NCBI RefSeq assembly: GCF_024662015.1
Contig: NZ_CP102480.1
Location: forward strand, 3,900,501 to 3,964,500
Direction of reading: 5' to 3'
Source of the DNA: Nisaea acidiphila
GTDB lineage: Bacteria > Pseudomonadota > Alphaproteobacteria > Thalassobaculales > Thalassobaculaceae
DNA length: 64,000 nt
Within the stretch, counting starts at the first letter, position 1, and each line of letters begins with the position of its first letter. Under the pieces are notes generated by a model. That model searched no databases. It saw only the letters and a list, made by a program, of their open reading frames with translations, and was not told the origin of the DNA. Of the stretch, positions 18,802 to 27,554 are shown piece after piece. The translations under genes and the position numbers were made by a program.

Positions 18802-20124
18802 ATGATGAGCCAGGACAAGAACGACGAGATCACGCTGGTCGGTGCCGACAAGCCGGCGGGGCAGGTGCTGCGCCGCTACTGGATGCCGGCCGCGCTCGCC
18901 GTGGAACTGGAGGAGGGGCCGCGTCCGGTGGTGCCCGTCCGCCTGATGGGCGAGGATCTGGTGCTGTTTCGGCGCGAGGATGACACTCTCGGCCTGATGA
19001 GCCGGTTCTGCCCGCATCGTGGCGTCGACCTCTGCTACGGGCGCCTCGAGGATGGCGGTATTCGCTGTCCGTTCCACGGCTGGCACTTCGGCGAGACCGG
19101 GCAATGCACCGAGCAGCCGGCAGAGCCCGACGGCTCGAAGATGCATGAGCGGATCAGGATCTCCAGCTATCCCGTGGTGGAGAAGAACGGCGTCATCTGG
19201 ACCTATATGGGCCCGGGAGAGCCGCCGGCCTTCCCGGCGCTCGACTGTTTCCGCGCACCGGATAGCCATGTCTTCGCCTTCAAGGGCCTCTGGGAATGCA
19301 ACTGGCTGCAGGCGCTGGAGATCGGCATCGACCCGGCGCACGCCTCCTTCCTGCACCGCTTCCTGCAGGACGAGGACCCGGCGGAAGGTTACGGCAAGCA
19401 GTTCCGCGACAAGGCGGCGCAAAGCGACATGCCGATGACCAAGGTGCTGCGTGAATTCGCCAATCCGGAACTGAAGGTGGAGGAGACCGACTACGGGCTC
19501 CGCATCATCGCGCTGCGCGATCTTGGTAACGGCCAGCGCCACGTCCGGGTGACGAACCAGGTCTTTCCCTGCGCCATCACCATCCCGATGTCGAACGAGA
19601 TGACCATCACCCAGTGGCATGTGCCGATCGACGATACCCATTGTTACTGGTACTCGCTTTTCACCAGTTTCGGCGCGCCGGTCGACAAGAAGAAGATGTG
19701 GGAGCAGCGGATCAACGAGCACCGGTTGCCGGACTTTGCGCCGATCCGCAACAAGACGAACCAGTACGGCTACGACCCGGAGGAGCAGAAGACGCTGACC
19801 TATACGGGCATGGGGCTCGACATCAACGTGCACGACCAGTGGGCGGTCGAGTCCATGGGGGCGATCCAGGATCGGCGGCACGAACATCTGGCCTCTTCCG
19901 ATGCCGCTATCGTGCGCTATCGGCGCCTGTTGCGCTCCGCGATCAGGAGCGTGAAATCGGGCGAGGGGGATCTGCCGCTCGTGCTCGACGAGGCCGCCGC
20001 CGAAGAGGTCCAGGGGCCGATCTCGATCGACGCCATCGGGCCGACGGAGGAATGGGAGACGGTCTGGACCGACCGCGATGCTGGCCGCCGGGCTTCCTGC
20101 AGCTGGGACGCGGCCCTCTCGTGA
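18802..20124 (+). CDS. Rieske non-heme iron oxygenase, alpha subunit
   Basis: A 440-residue oxygenase. The Rieske 2Fe-2S ligands are C70, H72, C89 and H92 (CPHRG and CPFHGWH). The mononuclear iron site is in LEIGIDPAHASFLH, with E173 or D177 bridging and H180 and H185 as iron ligands. Overall it resembles the phthalate 4,5-dioxygenase / VanA-type group, which works as an alpha-only oxygenase. These enzymes hydroxylate rings or oxidatively remove N- or O-methyl groups. No beta subunit is present. Its stop codon overlaps the next start as GTGA, so the GS-like ligase is translationally coupled and probably acts on the same substrate or product. The substrate is unknown. Confidence 0.88.
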   Translation: MMSQDKNDEITLVGADKPAGQVLRRYWMPAALAVELEEGPRPVVPVRLMGEDLVLFRREDDTLGLMSRFCPHRGVDLCYGRLEDGGIRCPFHGWHFGETGQCTEQPAEPDGSKMHERIRISSYPVVEKNGVIWTYMGPGEPPAFPALDCFRAPDSHVFAFKGLWECNWLQALEIGIDPAHASFLHRFLQDEDPAEGYGKQFRDKAAQSDMPMTKVLREFANPELKVEETDYGLRIIALRDLGNGQRHVRVTNQVFPCAITIPMSNEMTITQWHVPIDDTHCYWYSLFTSFGAPVDKKKMWEQRINEHRLPDFAPIRNKTNQYGYDPEEQKTLTYTGMGLDINVHDQWAVESMGAIQDRRHEHLASSDAAIVRYRRLLRSAIRSVKSGEGDLPLVLDEAAAEEVQGPISIDAIGPTEEWETVWTDRDAGRRASCSWDAALS

Positions 20125-21533
20125 CCGTGTCAGGAGAAAAGCAGGCTGTCATCGACGCGGTCCTGAAGAGGGTCGCGGAAGAGGGACTGGAGGTCGTGCG
20201 GGTTTCCTTTGCCGACCAGCACGGCATCCTGCGCGGCAAGACGATCATGGCGGACGCGCTGGAGAGCGCCTTCCGCTCCGGCATCGCCATGACCTCGACC
20301 CTGCTGTTGAAGGATACATCGCACCGCACGGTCTTCCCGGTCTGGCAGGAGGATGCGGGCTTCGGTGCCGGGCGCCTGACCGGTGCCGGCGATGTGCTGA
20401 TGCACCCCGACCCCGCGACATTCAGGGTCCTGCCATGGTCACCGCACTCGGGCTGGATGCAGGCCGATCTGACCGACACAGATGGCAAGCCGCTTGAGGT
20501 CTGCTCCCGGGGCATTCTCCGCCGCGCGGTGGAGAAGCTGAACGCTCAGGGCTACGATCTCGTCACCGGGCTTGAGGTCGAGTTCCATGTGCTGCGCGTG
20601 ACCGATCCGAAGCTCGGCCATGAGGATACCGGCCAGCCGGAGACGCCCCCGAAAACGGAACTGCTCGCGCATGGTTATCAGTACCTGACTGAGGACCGCT
20701 ACGACCGCCTGGAGGACGTCTTTGATCTCGTTCGCCGTAATGCGGTCGTGCTCGGCCTGCCGGTGCGCTCCTTCGAGACCGAGTTCGGGCCGAGCCAGTG
20801 CGAAGTCACCTTCCATCCGGCCTCCGCGATGGAGCATGCCGACAACATGGTGCTGTTCCGCTCCATGGTAAAACAGGTCTGCCGCCGCGAGGGCCTGCAC
20901 GCGACCTTCATGTGCCGGCCGAAATTCAAGGATGCGATGGCGAGCGGCTGGCACCTGCACCAGTCGCTGGTCGATCTCGAGAGCGGCGACAATCTGATGG
21001 TGCCGGAGAAGGGCGAGGCGCTCTCCAAACTCGGCCGGAGCTGGGTCGCCGGGCTGCTCGACCATGCCGCCGAGAGCTGCCTGCTCTCGACCCCGACGGT
21101 GAACGGCTACAAGCGCTACCGTCCCTTCACCCTCGCGCCCGACCGGGTGCAGTGGGGGCGGGACAATAAGGGGGCGATGATCCGAGCACTCGCCCGGCCG
21201 GGCGATGGCGCCAGCCGGATCGAGAACCGTATCGGCGAGCCGGCGGCCAACCCCTATCTCTACATCGCTTCCCAGGTCCTTGCCGGTCTCGACGGGATCG
21301 AGCGCGGTCTCGAGGCGCCGGCGCCGGTCGAGCGGCCCTATGAGAGCGATGCGGCTCGATTGCCGGCCAGTCTCGACCGGGCGCTCCAGCTGTTCCGGGA
21401 AAGCGCATTCTTCCGTGATGCGCTCGGCGACGCCTATGTCGATTACTACGCCCGCATCAAGCAGGCTGAATGGGACCGCTATGCACAGGCGGTCTCCGAG
21501 TGGGAAGAGCGGGAGTATTTCTCGCTCTTCTGA
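20121..21533 (+). CDS. Glutamine synthetase-like gamma-glutamyl-amine ligase
   Basis: A 470-residue member of the glutamine synthetase superfamily in the group of gamma-glutamyl-polyamine, -anilide and -alkylamide ligases (PuuA, IpuC, TdnQ types). Catalytic elements are intact: metal glutamates E152 and E154 in GLEVEFHVL, E221 and E228 in ETEFGPSQCEV, H278 in GWHLHQSL, the NGYKRYRP loop at 328-335 and the R366-R370 region RIENR. It starts with GTG 20121 inside the stop codon of the Rieske gene. The expected reaction is ATP-dependent joining of glutamate to an amine. Pairing with an oxygenase recalls aniline pathways, where the amide is then oxidised. The amine here is not known. Confidence 0.83.
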   Translation: MTVSGEKQAVIDAVLKRVAEEGLEVVRVSFADQHGILRGKTIMADALESAFRSGIAMTSTLLLKDTSHRTVFPVWQEDAGFGAGRLTGAGDVLMHPDPATFRVLPWSPHSGWMQADLTDTDGKPLEVCSRGILRRAVEKLNAQGYDLVTGLEVEFHVLRVTDPKLGHEDTGQPETPPKTELLAHGYQYLTEDRYDRLEDVFDLVRRNAVVLGLPVRSFETEFGPSQCEVTFHPASAMEHADNMVLFRSMVKQVCRREGLHATFMCRPKFKDAMASGWHLHQSLVDLESGDNLMVPEKGEALSKLGRSWVAGLLDHAAESCLLSTPTVNGYKRYRPFTLAPDRVQWGRDNKGAMIRALARPGDGASRIENRIGEPAANPYLYIASQVLAGLDGIERGLEAPAPVERPYESDAARLPASLDRALQLFRESAFFRDALGDAYVDYYARIKQAEWDRYAQAVSEWEEREYFSLF

Positions 21534-21636
21534 ATTGCGTGGCAAACTGCGCGAGTTTTCGCTGGCCTATCCGGCTATACAACCCTGCCTTTATTGACAT
21601 GCCGTGCAGCTTGAGTACTCTTTGCGCGAAATAATT

Positions 21637-21655
21637 GCGAATAATTCTTATTATC
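21637..21655 (+). promoter_or_regulatory. Candidate Fur-type box upstream of AraC gene
   Basis: The 19-base sequence GCGAATAATTCTTATTATC matches the classical Fur consensus at 13 of 19 positions and has the expected AT-rich dyad, right before the ribosome-binding site of the regulator. In alphaproteobacteria iron control may instead use RirA or Irr, so the protein that binds is uncertain. Confidence 0.4.
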
Positions 21656-21674
21656 ATGCGCGCGGGGGTGGGGC

Positions 21675-22553
21675 ATGCATTACCGGCCACGGATGACGGC
21701 CTCCGTGAAGCAGATCGTCCCGCTTCAGGATGTCAGTTTCCTGCAGTATGAGCGGATGGTCGTCGATCACTGGCAGGTCGAGGCGAAAATCGGGGCGTGC
21801 GGCGAGTATTTCTCTCCCGACCCGCGCTTCGTCGTTTTCTTCGACGGGGCGGCGATCATGCTCGATCGGGGAGAGGGCAAGGATCGCATATCCTGCAGCG
21901 CCTGCTTCGTGCCGGCAGGGATGTTGCTCTGCGGGTCGCTCGCGACGGCGGGATATCTGGAACATATCGATATCCATGTCGAAGAGGGGCAGCTTCGCCG
22001 CATCGTCGGACCGTCCATCGAACTCGGCGCACCGCGTTTTCTTTCCGGCAGTGTTGAGTTGCAGAATCTCGCGTCGCTTCTGGCAGACGAGTGCCGGATG
22101 AAAAGCAGACCGGCCGGATACGGAGAGGCGCTCGCCGCAGGTGTGATCCACGAAATCTTCCATCTCGGCGACAAGGTCCGCTCGCTGGATGCGGCACCTG
22201 CGTGGCTCGACGAGGTCATGGCGCATGTCGCAGAGTCTCTCGACCGGCGCCTGACCATGGAGGAACTGGCTGGAGTTGCCGGCATGTCGCGCTCGCAATT
22301 CTACCGGTGCTTCCGCGAGGCGGCCGGGCAGCCGCCGCATCAATGGGTCATGTGCGCCCGGATCCAGCATGCTCAGCGTCTGTTGAGTGAGGGCGCGCTG
22401 CTCTCCCAGGTCGCCCACGATACCGGCTTTGCCGACCAGGCCCATTTCAGCCGCTGCTTCCGCCGCGCCACGGGGTTGCCGCCCGGACAATGGGTCAAGC
22501 GACACAATTCTTCAAAGCGTGAGGCAAACGTTCAAGACAAGGTTCCCGCCTGA
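21675..22553 (+). CDS. AraC family transcriptional regulator, likely siderophore-responsive
   Basis: A 292-residue regulator. The last 100 residues hold two helix-turn-helix units: LTMEELAGVAGMSRSQFYRCF at about 190-210, then LLSQVAHDTGFADQAHFSRCF at about 240-260 followed by TGLPPGQW. The first 170 residues are a sensor domain without recognised motifs. GGGGTGGGG precedes the ATG. It lies 68 bases before a TonB-dependent receptor gene on the same strand, the arrangement of PchR-like regulators that sense a ferric siderophore and switch on its receptor. An iron-type box precedes it. Confidence 0.85.
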   Translation: MHYRPRMTASVKQIVPLQDVSFLQYERMVVDHWQVEAKIGACGEYFSPDPRFVVFFDGAAIMLDRGEGKDRISCSACFVPAGMLLCGSLATAGYLEHIDIHVEEGQLRRIVGPSIELGAPRFLSGSVELQNLASLLADECRMKSRPAGYGEALAAGVIHEIFHLGDKVRSLDAAPAWLDEVMAHVAESLDRRLTMEELAGVAGMSRSQFYRCFREAAGQPPHQWVMCARIQHAQRLLSEGALLSQVAHDTGFADQAHFSRCFRRATGLPPGQWVKRHNSSKREANVQDKVPA

Positions 22554-22621
22554 CTCTAGGACTTCGGGCCTGCGCACGTCCGTGCGACACGTCTTTCTGT
22601 CTAGTTCAGGGAACAGGCCCA

Positions 22622-24763
22622 ATGATCCGAGCCGCTTCAGTACGGGGAACTACCCGGCTCCTCCTTCTTTCCAGTGTGCTTTCGCTCTCGCTAAGTTTCG
22701 TTGCCGCTGCGCAGGACAGCGGCACGGCGACCGAACTCGAACCGCTGGTCGTGCTCGGCAACCAGGAAGACGCGACCGGCGCGGTCGGCGACAGCAACAA
22801 TCCGCCGACCGTTACCGGATCAAAGGTTCCGGTCTATGCGAACGAGGTCCCGCAGTCGCTCTCCATCCTGAGTGCGGACGATCTGAAGCGCTTCAACGCC
22901 GACCGGGTCAGCGAGACGCTGCGCTACACGCCGGGCGTGACGACCGACGTGTTCGGCGACGACAACGATTACGACTGGCTCCGGATCCGCGGCTTCCAGG
23001 CCGACCAAACCGGCATCTTTCTCGACAATGCGCAGAACCTCTCCTTCGCCTTCGGCTCGTTCTATACCGATCCCTACGCGCTGGAGCGGATCGAGGTGCT
23101 GCGCGGCCCGTCCTCCGCGCTCTACGGCGGCTCCAACCCGGGCGGCATCCTGAATTACGTCTCCAAGCGCCCGGGTGAGCGCATCCGCGAAGTGCAGCTT
23201 GGTGTCGAGGACTCGCCGGCCGGAACCGTCGCGTTCGATTACGGCGACCCGCTCGGGAATGGTCAGGCCTACCGGCTTGTCAGCCGTTTCAAGGGCGGCG
23301 ACGCCTATGACGAGTTCAATTCCGGTGCCCGCGGGACCTTCGCGCCGTCCTACAAGCTCGCGACCGACGGCGGCACCGAGATCACGCTGCTCGCCAACGC
23401 GCATGTTGCCGAGGAGCAGCATAACGGCAGCACGTTCCTGCCCTATGCCGGCACGGTGACCGGTACTGACGAATTCGGCTATATCGGCAATGACGAGAAC
23501 TTCTCCGATCCGGACTGGGACAAGTATTCCCGCAAGCAATTCACCGCGACCGGTATCGTCGAGCATACCTTCAACAACGACTTCACCCTGACCGGTATCG
23601 GCCGCGCGGGCATCGCCGACCTGCATGAGCGCTATTGGTATCCGTTCGGCTATGGCGGGTACTCGACCACGCCGACTGACGATGTCGGCACGCTCAGCCT
23701 GGTCGCCTTCGAGCACGAGACGGAAACGCGGACGGCGCAGACCGACATCCGTTATTACGGCGTGGTCGATACCGATGTGGTCAGCCACGATCTGCTGTTC
23801 GGCCTCGATGCCCGCTACTACTGGCTGGACGAGACACAGGCCTCGGGTTTCGGTTCCACCCAGGTCGTGAATTCTTTCGATCCGGGCACGCCGACACTTG
23901 GCGATCCCTATCAGGACGCCACCACCACGCAGTCGCAGATCGGGTTCTACTTCCAGGATCAGCTGCGCTTCGGCGACGGCTGGATCGTCACCGGCAACAT
24001 CCGGCACGATTTCGCCGACACGGAACAGGACGGATCGGGCGCCTTCTCCCGCAACGACAGCGAGACTTCCTATCGGGCGGCTCTCGCCTACGAGTTCACC
24101 GGGGGGATCACGCCTTATGTCACCTACTCGACCTTCTTCAATCCGCTGATCACGTCTCCCGCCAACGGCGTGACCAAGCCTGAGAGCGGCGACCAGATCG
24201 AGGCCGGTGTCAAATGGGCGCCGCAGGGCGGCAATTTCTATCTGACCGCCGCCGCCTTCCAGATCGACCGGGAGAATGTCGTGACCGGCGCCTTCCCGAA
24301 CTACAATCAGCTCGGCGAGGCACGCTCCCGCGGCTTCGAATTCGAGGGCGCCTATAACTTCAGCAACGGCTTCTCCGTAGCCGGTGCGGCGACATTGCTC
24401 GATGTCGAGGTGACCGAGGATTCCGACGCTTCCCTGATCGGCAAGACCCCGACCCTGGTGCCGGAAACCGAGCTGGCCATTCGCGCCCAGTACGATTTCG
24501 ACGATCTGGTCGAAGGTCTCAAGCTCGGTGCCGGCGTGCGTCGCCGGGGCGAAAGCTTCGCCAACGACGCCAATACCCTGAAGGTGCCGTCCTCGACCGT
24601 CGTCGATCTCTACGGCACATACGAGATCAACCCGGGTTGGGCGCTGAACCTCGCGGCGACCAATATCGCCGACAAGCGCTATGTCACCGCCTGTCAGACG
24701 GAATATGTCTGCTCCTACGGCTCCGGCCGCGAGATCAAGCTGACGCTGACCGCGAACTGGTAA
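22622..24763 (+). CDS. TonB-dependent siderophore receptor
   Basis: A 713-residue outer-membrane receptor. A signal peptide spans about residues 1-30 (hydrophobic LLLLSSVLSLSLSF, cleavage near AAAQ). A TonB-box-like ELEPLVVLG follows at about 38-46. The plug domain has VPQSLSILSADDL and ERIEVLRGPSSALYGG-type sequence at about 75-185. The beta-barrel continues to a C-terminal TLTANW ending with the aromatic needed for outer-membrane insertion. The siderophore-receptor subclass is suggested by the plug sequence and by the upstream AraC regulator. It imports an iron chelate using TonB-ExbBD energy. No biosynthesis genes are near, so a foreign siderophore is likely. Confidence 0.9.
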   Translation: MIRAASVRGTTRLLLLSSVLSLSLSFVAAAQDSGTATELEPLVVLGNQEDATGAVGDSNNPPTVTGSKVPVYANEVPQSLSILSADDLKRFNADRVSETLRYTPGVTTDVFGDDNDYDWLRIRGFQADQTGIFLDNAQNLSFAFGSFYTDPYALERIEVLRGPSSALYGGSNPGGILNYVSKRPGERIREVQLGVEDSPAGTVAFDYGDPLGNGQAYRLVSRFKGGDAYDEFNSGARGTFAPSYKLATDGGTEITLLANAHVAEEQHNGSTFLPYAGTVTGTDEFGYIGNDENFSDPDWDKYSRKQFTATGIVEHTFNNDFTLTGIGRAGIADLHERYWYPFGYGGYSTTPTDDVGTLSLVAFEHETETRTAQTDIRYYGVVDTDVVSHDLLFGLDARYYWLDETQASGFGSTQVVNSFDPGTPTLGDPYQDATTTQSQIGFYFQDQLRFGDGWIVTGNIRHDFADTEQDGSGAFSRNDSETSYRAALAYEFTGGITPYVTYSTFFNPLITSPANGVTKPESGDQIEAGVKWAPQGGNFYLTAAAFQIDRENVVTGAFPNYNQLGEARSRGFEFEGAYNFSNGFSVAGAATLLDVEVTEDSDASLIGKTPTLVPETELAIRAQYDFDDLVEGLKLGAGVRRRGESFANDANTLKVPSSTVVDLYGTYEINPGWALNLAATNIADKRYVTACQTEYVCSYGSGREIKLTLTANW

Positions 24764-24772
24764 GACACTTCG

Positions 24773-24826
24773 GAGAAAGCGCGGGTGCCGGGCCGTGAAA
24801 GCGGTTGGGCCCCGCGCTTTCTCTTT
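24773..24826. terminator. Strong Rho-independent terminator after TonB receptor
   Basis: GAGAAAGCGCGGG (24773-24785) and CCCGCGCTTTCTC (24811-24823) form a perfect 13-bp stem around a 25-base loop, followed by TTT. It lies between two convergent genes and could work in both directions: the opposite strand reads AAA before the stem and continues into T-rich sequence only weakly. Confidence 0.75.
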
Positions 24827-24844
24827 GCGCGATGCCTGGCTCTG

Positions 24845-26029
24845 TCAATCGGCGGCGAGGGCTGCGAGAAGGCCTGCATAGGGCGTCAGCAGGAGGTTGT
24901 CGTCCAGAGCTGCGTTGTGGTTCCAGGTCGCGACCACACAGCGGGTAACGCCGTCTCGCCCGACGACCCGGCTGGAAAGATTGAGGACGCCGGTCTCCGA
25001 ACCGCCCTTATAGGCGAAGCTCTGCCAGTCTCCGGGCGTGATCGGTCCGGGATTGATGCCGACGCTCGGCAGCTCCGCGACCGCCTCCAGGAGCGTACAG
25101 AGCTCTTCCGCCGAGAAGAACCATTCGACGGCCTTGAAAGTTGGATCTGTGCTCAGCATTTGCGCCGGAGGCAATGGCCTGGTCGCGATCCGCTCCAGGA
25201 TTTCCCGGCGTCCGGCCTCGTCTGTCATTTCCCATTTCGTCCTGAGAGCCGCGGTCTCCGCTGTTTTCAGGGTGAAGGCCTCGCGTGTGGTCAGGAACGG
25301 CTTGCTGTGCGGGGCATAGGCTTCGACCGTCTCCCGGCCGAGCAGACGGATCAGGGCGTCAGTGGCGGTATTGTCGCTGATCGAGATCATCAGGTGGGCG
25401 AGCGAGCCCAGCGTGAGGGGCGTTCCGTCCGGCCAGTCCTGCAGCATGCCGCTTGGCAGAGACTTCCATTCCGGGTGGAGTTCCGCCACCTCTGTCCAGT
25501 GTCGTGCGCCTTTCGCGACCGCGTCGGCGAGCGCCTTGAGGATCGCCAGTTTCGCGGCGGACCCCACGGCGAGGGGACGCTCTGCATTATGCGCATGGAG
25601 CGTCTCTCCGTCTTTCAGGACGAGGAGGGCGACATCGCCCGGCAAAGCCTTGATCGCCGCGACATGTGCGTCGATCGGCCCGTCCGGCACCGGCGCGCCG
25701 AACCAGAGGCCGGAGATCCGTCCCGCGCCGTCGAGGAAGATTTTCGCCGGCACCGTCGACCGCTCGAAACGGAGGCGGAAGCCGTCCCCCTCGGGGGCGA
25801 CCGTTTCGAGCGCGCCGAATTGCTGCCGTAAGCCGGTGACGATCCAGGCGATCTCGCTTGCGGGAACCTGCGCGAGGAACGCGGGTGCGAATTGCGCGGC
25901 TTCCGGGGGAGCAGGGCCGAACAGCCCGGTTAGAGCGTCTTCCGGCGTCATGCCTGATGCATCAACCTCGGTAATCGGAGTGAGAAGGCCGAACGATATC
26001 AATCCGGCGAGGCAGAGGCCACGCCACAT
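24845..26029 (-). CDS. Class A beta-lactamase-related serine hydrolase
   Basis: A 394-residue exported hydrolase with a signal peptide at about residues 1-24. The penicillin-recognising triad is complete: SAAK at 157-160 (nucleophile S157, K160), SDN at 218-220 and a KGG motif near residue 345 in YKGGSETGVL. An extra N-terminal domain of about 100 residues precedes the hydrolase, as in PBP-like or immune-protective serine hydrolases rather than true beta-lactamases. The usual omega-loop glutamate signature is not obvious. It starts one base after the stop codon of a 63-residue protein, so the two are cotranscribed. The substrate could be a peptidoglycan peptide or an ester. Confidence 0.8.
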   Translation of the reverse strand: MWRGLCLAGLISFGLLTPITEVDASGMTPEDALTGLFGPAPPEAAQFAPAFLAQVPASEIAWIVTGLRQQFGALETVAPEGDGFRLRFERSTVPAKIFLDGAGRISGLWFGAPVPDGPIDAHVAAIKALPGDVALLVLKDGETLHAHNAERPLAVGSAAKLAILKALADAVAKGARHWTEVAELHPEWKSLPSGMLQDWPDGTPLTLGSLAHLMISISDNTATDALIRLLGRETVEAYAPHSKPFLTTREAFTLKTAETAALRTKWEMTDEAGRREILERIATRPLPPAQMLSTDPTFKAVEWFFSAEELCTLLEAVAELPSVGINPGPITPGDWQSFAYKGGSETGVLNLSSRVVGRDGVTRCVVATWNHNAALDDNLLLTPYAGLLAALAAD

Positions 26030-26030
26030 G

Positions 26031-26222
26031 TCAGCCCGTCTTCATGACGAATTCGAGCCCGTGAAGATTGCCGACATAAATGCCGGGTTTCTTCATATGG
26101 AAGGAAATCACCGCCGGTCCGACCATGATGTCGGCCCGGTCCCGCCCAAGGCGCACCACCTTGCCCTGCTCGGTCTTGTCGGTGTCGGTGCAGGTCACCG
26201 AAACAATGTCATCGAGACGCAT
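26031..26222 (-). CDS. Small hypothetical protein
   Basis: A 63-residue protein (begins MRLDDIVSVTCTDTDKTEQG) with beta-rich pattern and no membrane segment or known motif. GGAGGG stands 7 bases before the ATG, and the next gene, a secreted serine hydrolase, starts one base after its stop. Good translation signals and tight coupling support a real gene. Function unknown. Confidence 0.6.
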   Translation of the reverse strand: MRLDDIVSVTCTDTDKTEQGKVVRLGRDRADIMVGPAVISFHMKKPGIYVGNLHGLEFVMKTG

Positions 26223-26311
26223 CTGGCGCCCTCCGTTCCGTTGCCGGAACAGGATGACACATCCGCGATGTCGGTTTTGTGGAGTTGTCGCGCGGGCGAG
26301 GGACGGCCCCC

Positions 26312-26521
26312 TCAGTCGAGGTCCATTTCCAGGATAGTCATATGAAAATCATAGGAAACGTCGCCTTCCTCATCGTCCTTGAAGATGACGCCGATGAATT
26401 CCCCGTCGAGCGAGACTTCGGCCGAATCGTCTTTGTTCGGACGGCCGGCGATGGTGATGCCGTGATTGCCGAAGGTGCGGCGCAGGTAGCGCTGAACTTT
26501 CTCGATTTCGCTTTTATCCAC
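26312..26521 (-). CDS. DUF3126 family protein
   Basis: A 69-residue protein that matches the small alphaproteobacterial DUF3126 family: the helix DKSEIEKVQRYLRRTFG, a strand pair around AEVSLDGEFIGVIFKDDEEG and the ending YDFHMTILEMDLD. The GTG start at 26521 is chosen because AAGGGGGTT precedes it and the family begins directly with this helix. It is divergent from the nucleoside hydrolase gene. Function is not known. Confidence 0.82.
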   Translation of the reverse strand: MDKSEIEKVQRYLRRTFGNHGITIAGRPNKDDSAEVSLDGEFIGVIFKDDEEGDVSYDFHMTILEMDLD

Positions 26522-26636
26522 GGGTAACCCCCTTGTTCGTTTGAGCGGACGGGAATAGCCGAACCGGCGTCCCGGTTCAAGGCGTTCGGGCGAAAGCACT
26601 TGCCGCACTTTTCGCCGCGCGCCTATCTTCGCCCGC

Positions 26637-27548
26637 ATGACCCAGCGAGAGACTATCATCATTGACTGCGATCCGGGAATTGACGACGCGGTGGCGCTCC
26701 TGCTCGCATTCGCCAGCCCCGACGAGATCGACCTGAAGGCCGTCACGACGGTTGCCGGCAATGTCCCGCTGCACCGGACGGAAGCCAATGCGCGGCGCAT
26801 CCGCGATCTCGCGGGGCGGCACGAGGTGCCGATCCATGCCGGCTGTCCTCGTCCTCTGCTGAACCCGCTGGTGACCGCGGCCGACATACACGGCAAGACC
26901 GGTCTGGACGGCAGCGAGCTGCCGGATCCCGCGTCGCAGCTTGCTGCCGGACACGGGGCGGACGTCCTCCGCACCGAGATTTCGGCAGCGCCAGGCGGCA
27001 TCAAGCTGCTGCCGGTCGGCCCGCTGACCAATGTCGCCCATGCCATCGTCGCGCGACCGGAACTGGCGAACGAGGTTTCCTCCATCGTGCTGATGGGGGG
27101 CAGTACCGGGCCGGGGAACATCACGCCCCATGCCGAGTTCAATTTCCATGTCGACCCGCATGCCGCCCGCGTCGTCTTCGAGAGCGGTGCGCCCATCGTC
27201 ATGCACGGGCTCAACGTCACTCACCAGGTGCGGGCGAAGGCGGACTGGATCGCGGCATTGCGCGCGCTCGGAACGAAAGTCGGCGATACCGCCGCGGGCA
27301 TGCTGACCTTCTACGACTCGGACAACGATCCGGCGCTGCACGATGTACTGACGGTCGGGTATCTGCTCTGGCCGGAGTTGTTTTCCGGCGAGGAACGCCG
27401 GGTCGAGATCGTAACAGAGGGCGTGGAGGCGGGGCGCAGTATCGTGCATCCGGCGGGCGACGGCGCGCCGAACGCGACGGTGATCATAGAGGTCGACGCG
27501 CCCGAATTCCTCTCCCGGCTGCTCGACCGCCTGGCGCGGTATTCCTGA
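26637..27548 (+). CDS. Nucleoside hydrolase (IunH/RihA family)
   Basis: A 303-residue enzyme that splits the N-glycosidic bond of nucleosides into base and ribose. The calcium-binding N-terminal motif is IIIDCDPGIDDAVALL, with D10, D12, D16 and D17. The family segment AGNVPLHRTEANARRI follows at about 41-56, and MGGSTGPGNITPHAEFNFHVDPHAA near 155-179 holds further active-site residues. It is followed after 6 bases by an XRE-cupin regulator, so both are probably one transcript, upstream of the methylamine-type gene set. A link between nucleoside salvage and that set would be a general nitrogen-scavenging role. Confidence 0.9.
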   Translation: MTQRETIIIDCDPGIDDAVALLLAFASPDEIDLKAVTTVAGNVPLHRTEANARRIRDLAGRHEVPIHAGCPRPLLNPLVTAADIHGKTGLDGSELPDPASQLAAGHGADVLRTEISAAPGGIKLLPVGPLTNVAHAIVARPELANEVSSIVLMGGSTGPGNITPHAEFNFHVDPHAARVVFESGAPIVMHGLNVTHQVRAKADWIAALRALGTKVGDTAAGMLTFYDSDNDPALHDVLTVGYLLWPELFSGEERRVEIVTEGVEAGRSIVHPAGDGAPNATVIIEVDAPEFLSRLLDRLARYS

Positions 27549-27554
27549 GGCGGC

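Noticed and set aside
24785-25831. Plus-strand open frame over the serine hydrolase
   Set aside because: The minus-strand protein carries SxxK, SDN and KGG in order and a signal peptide.
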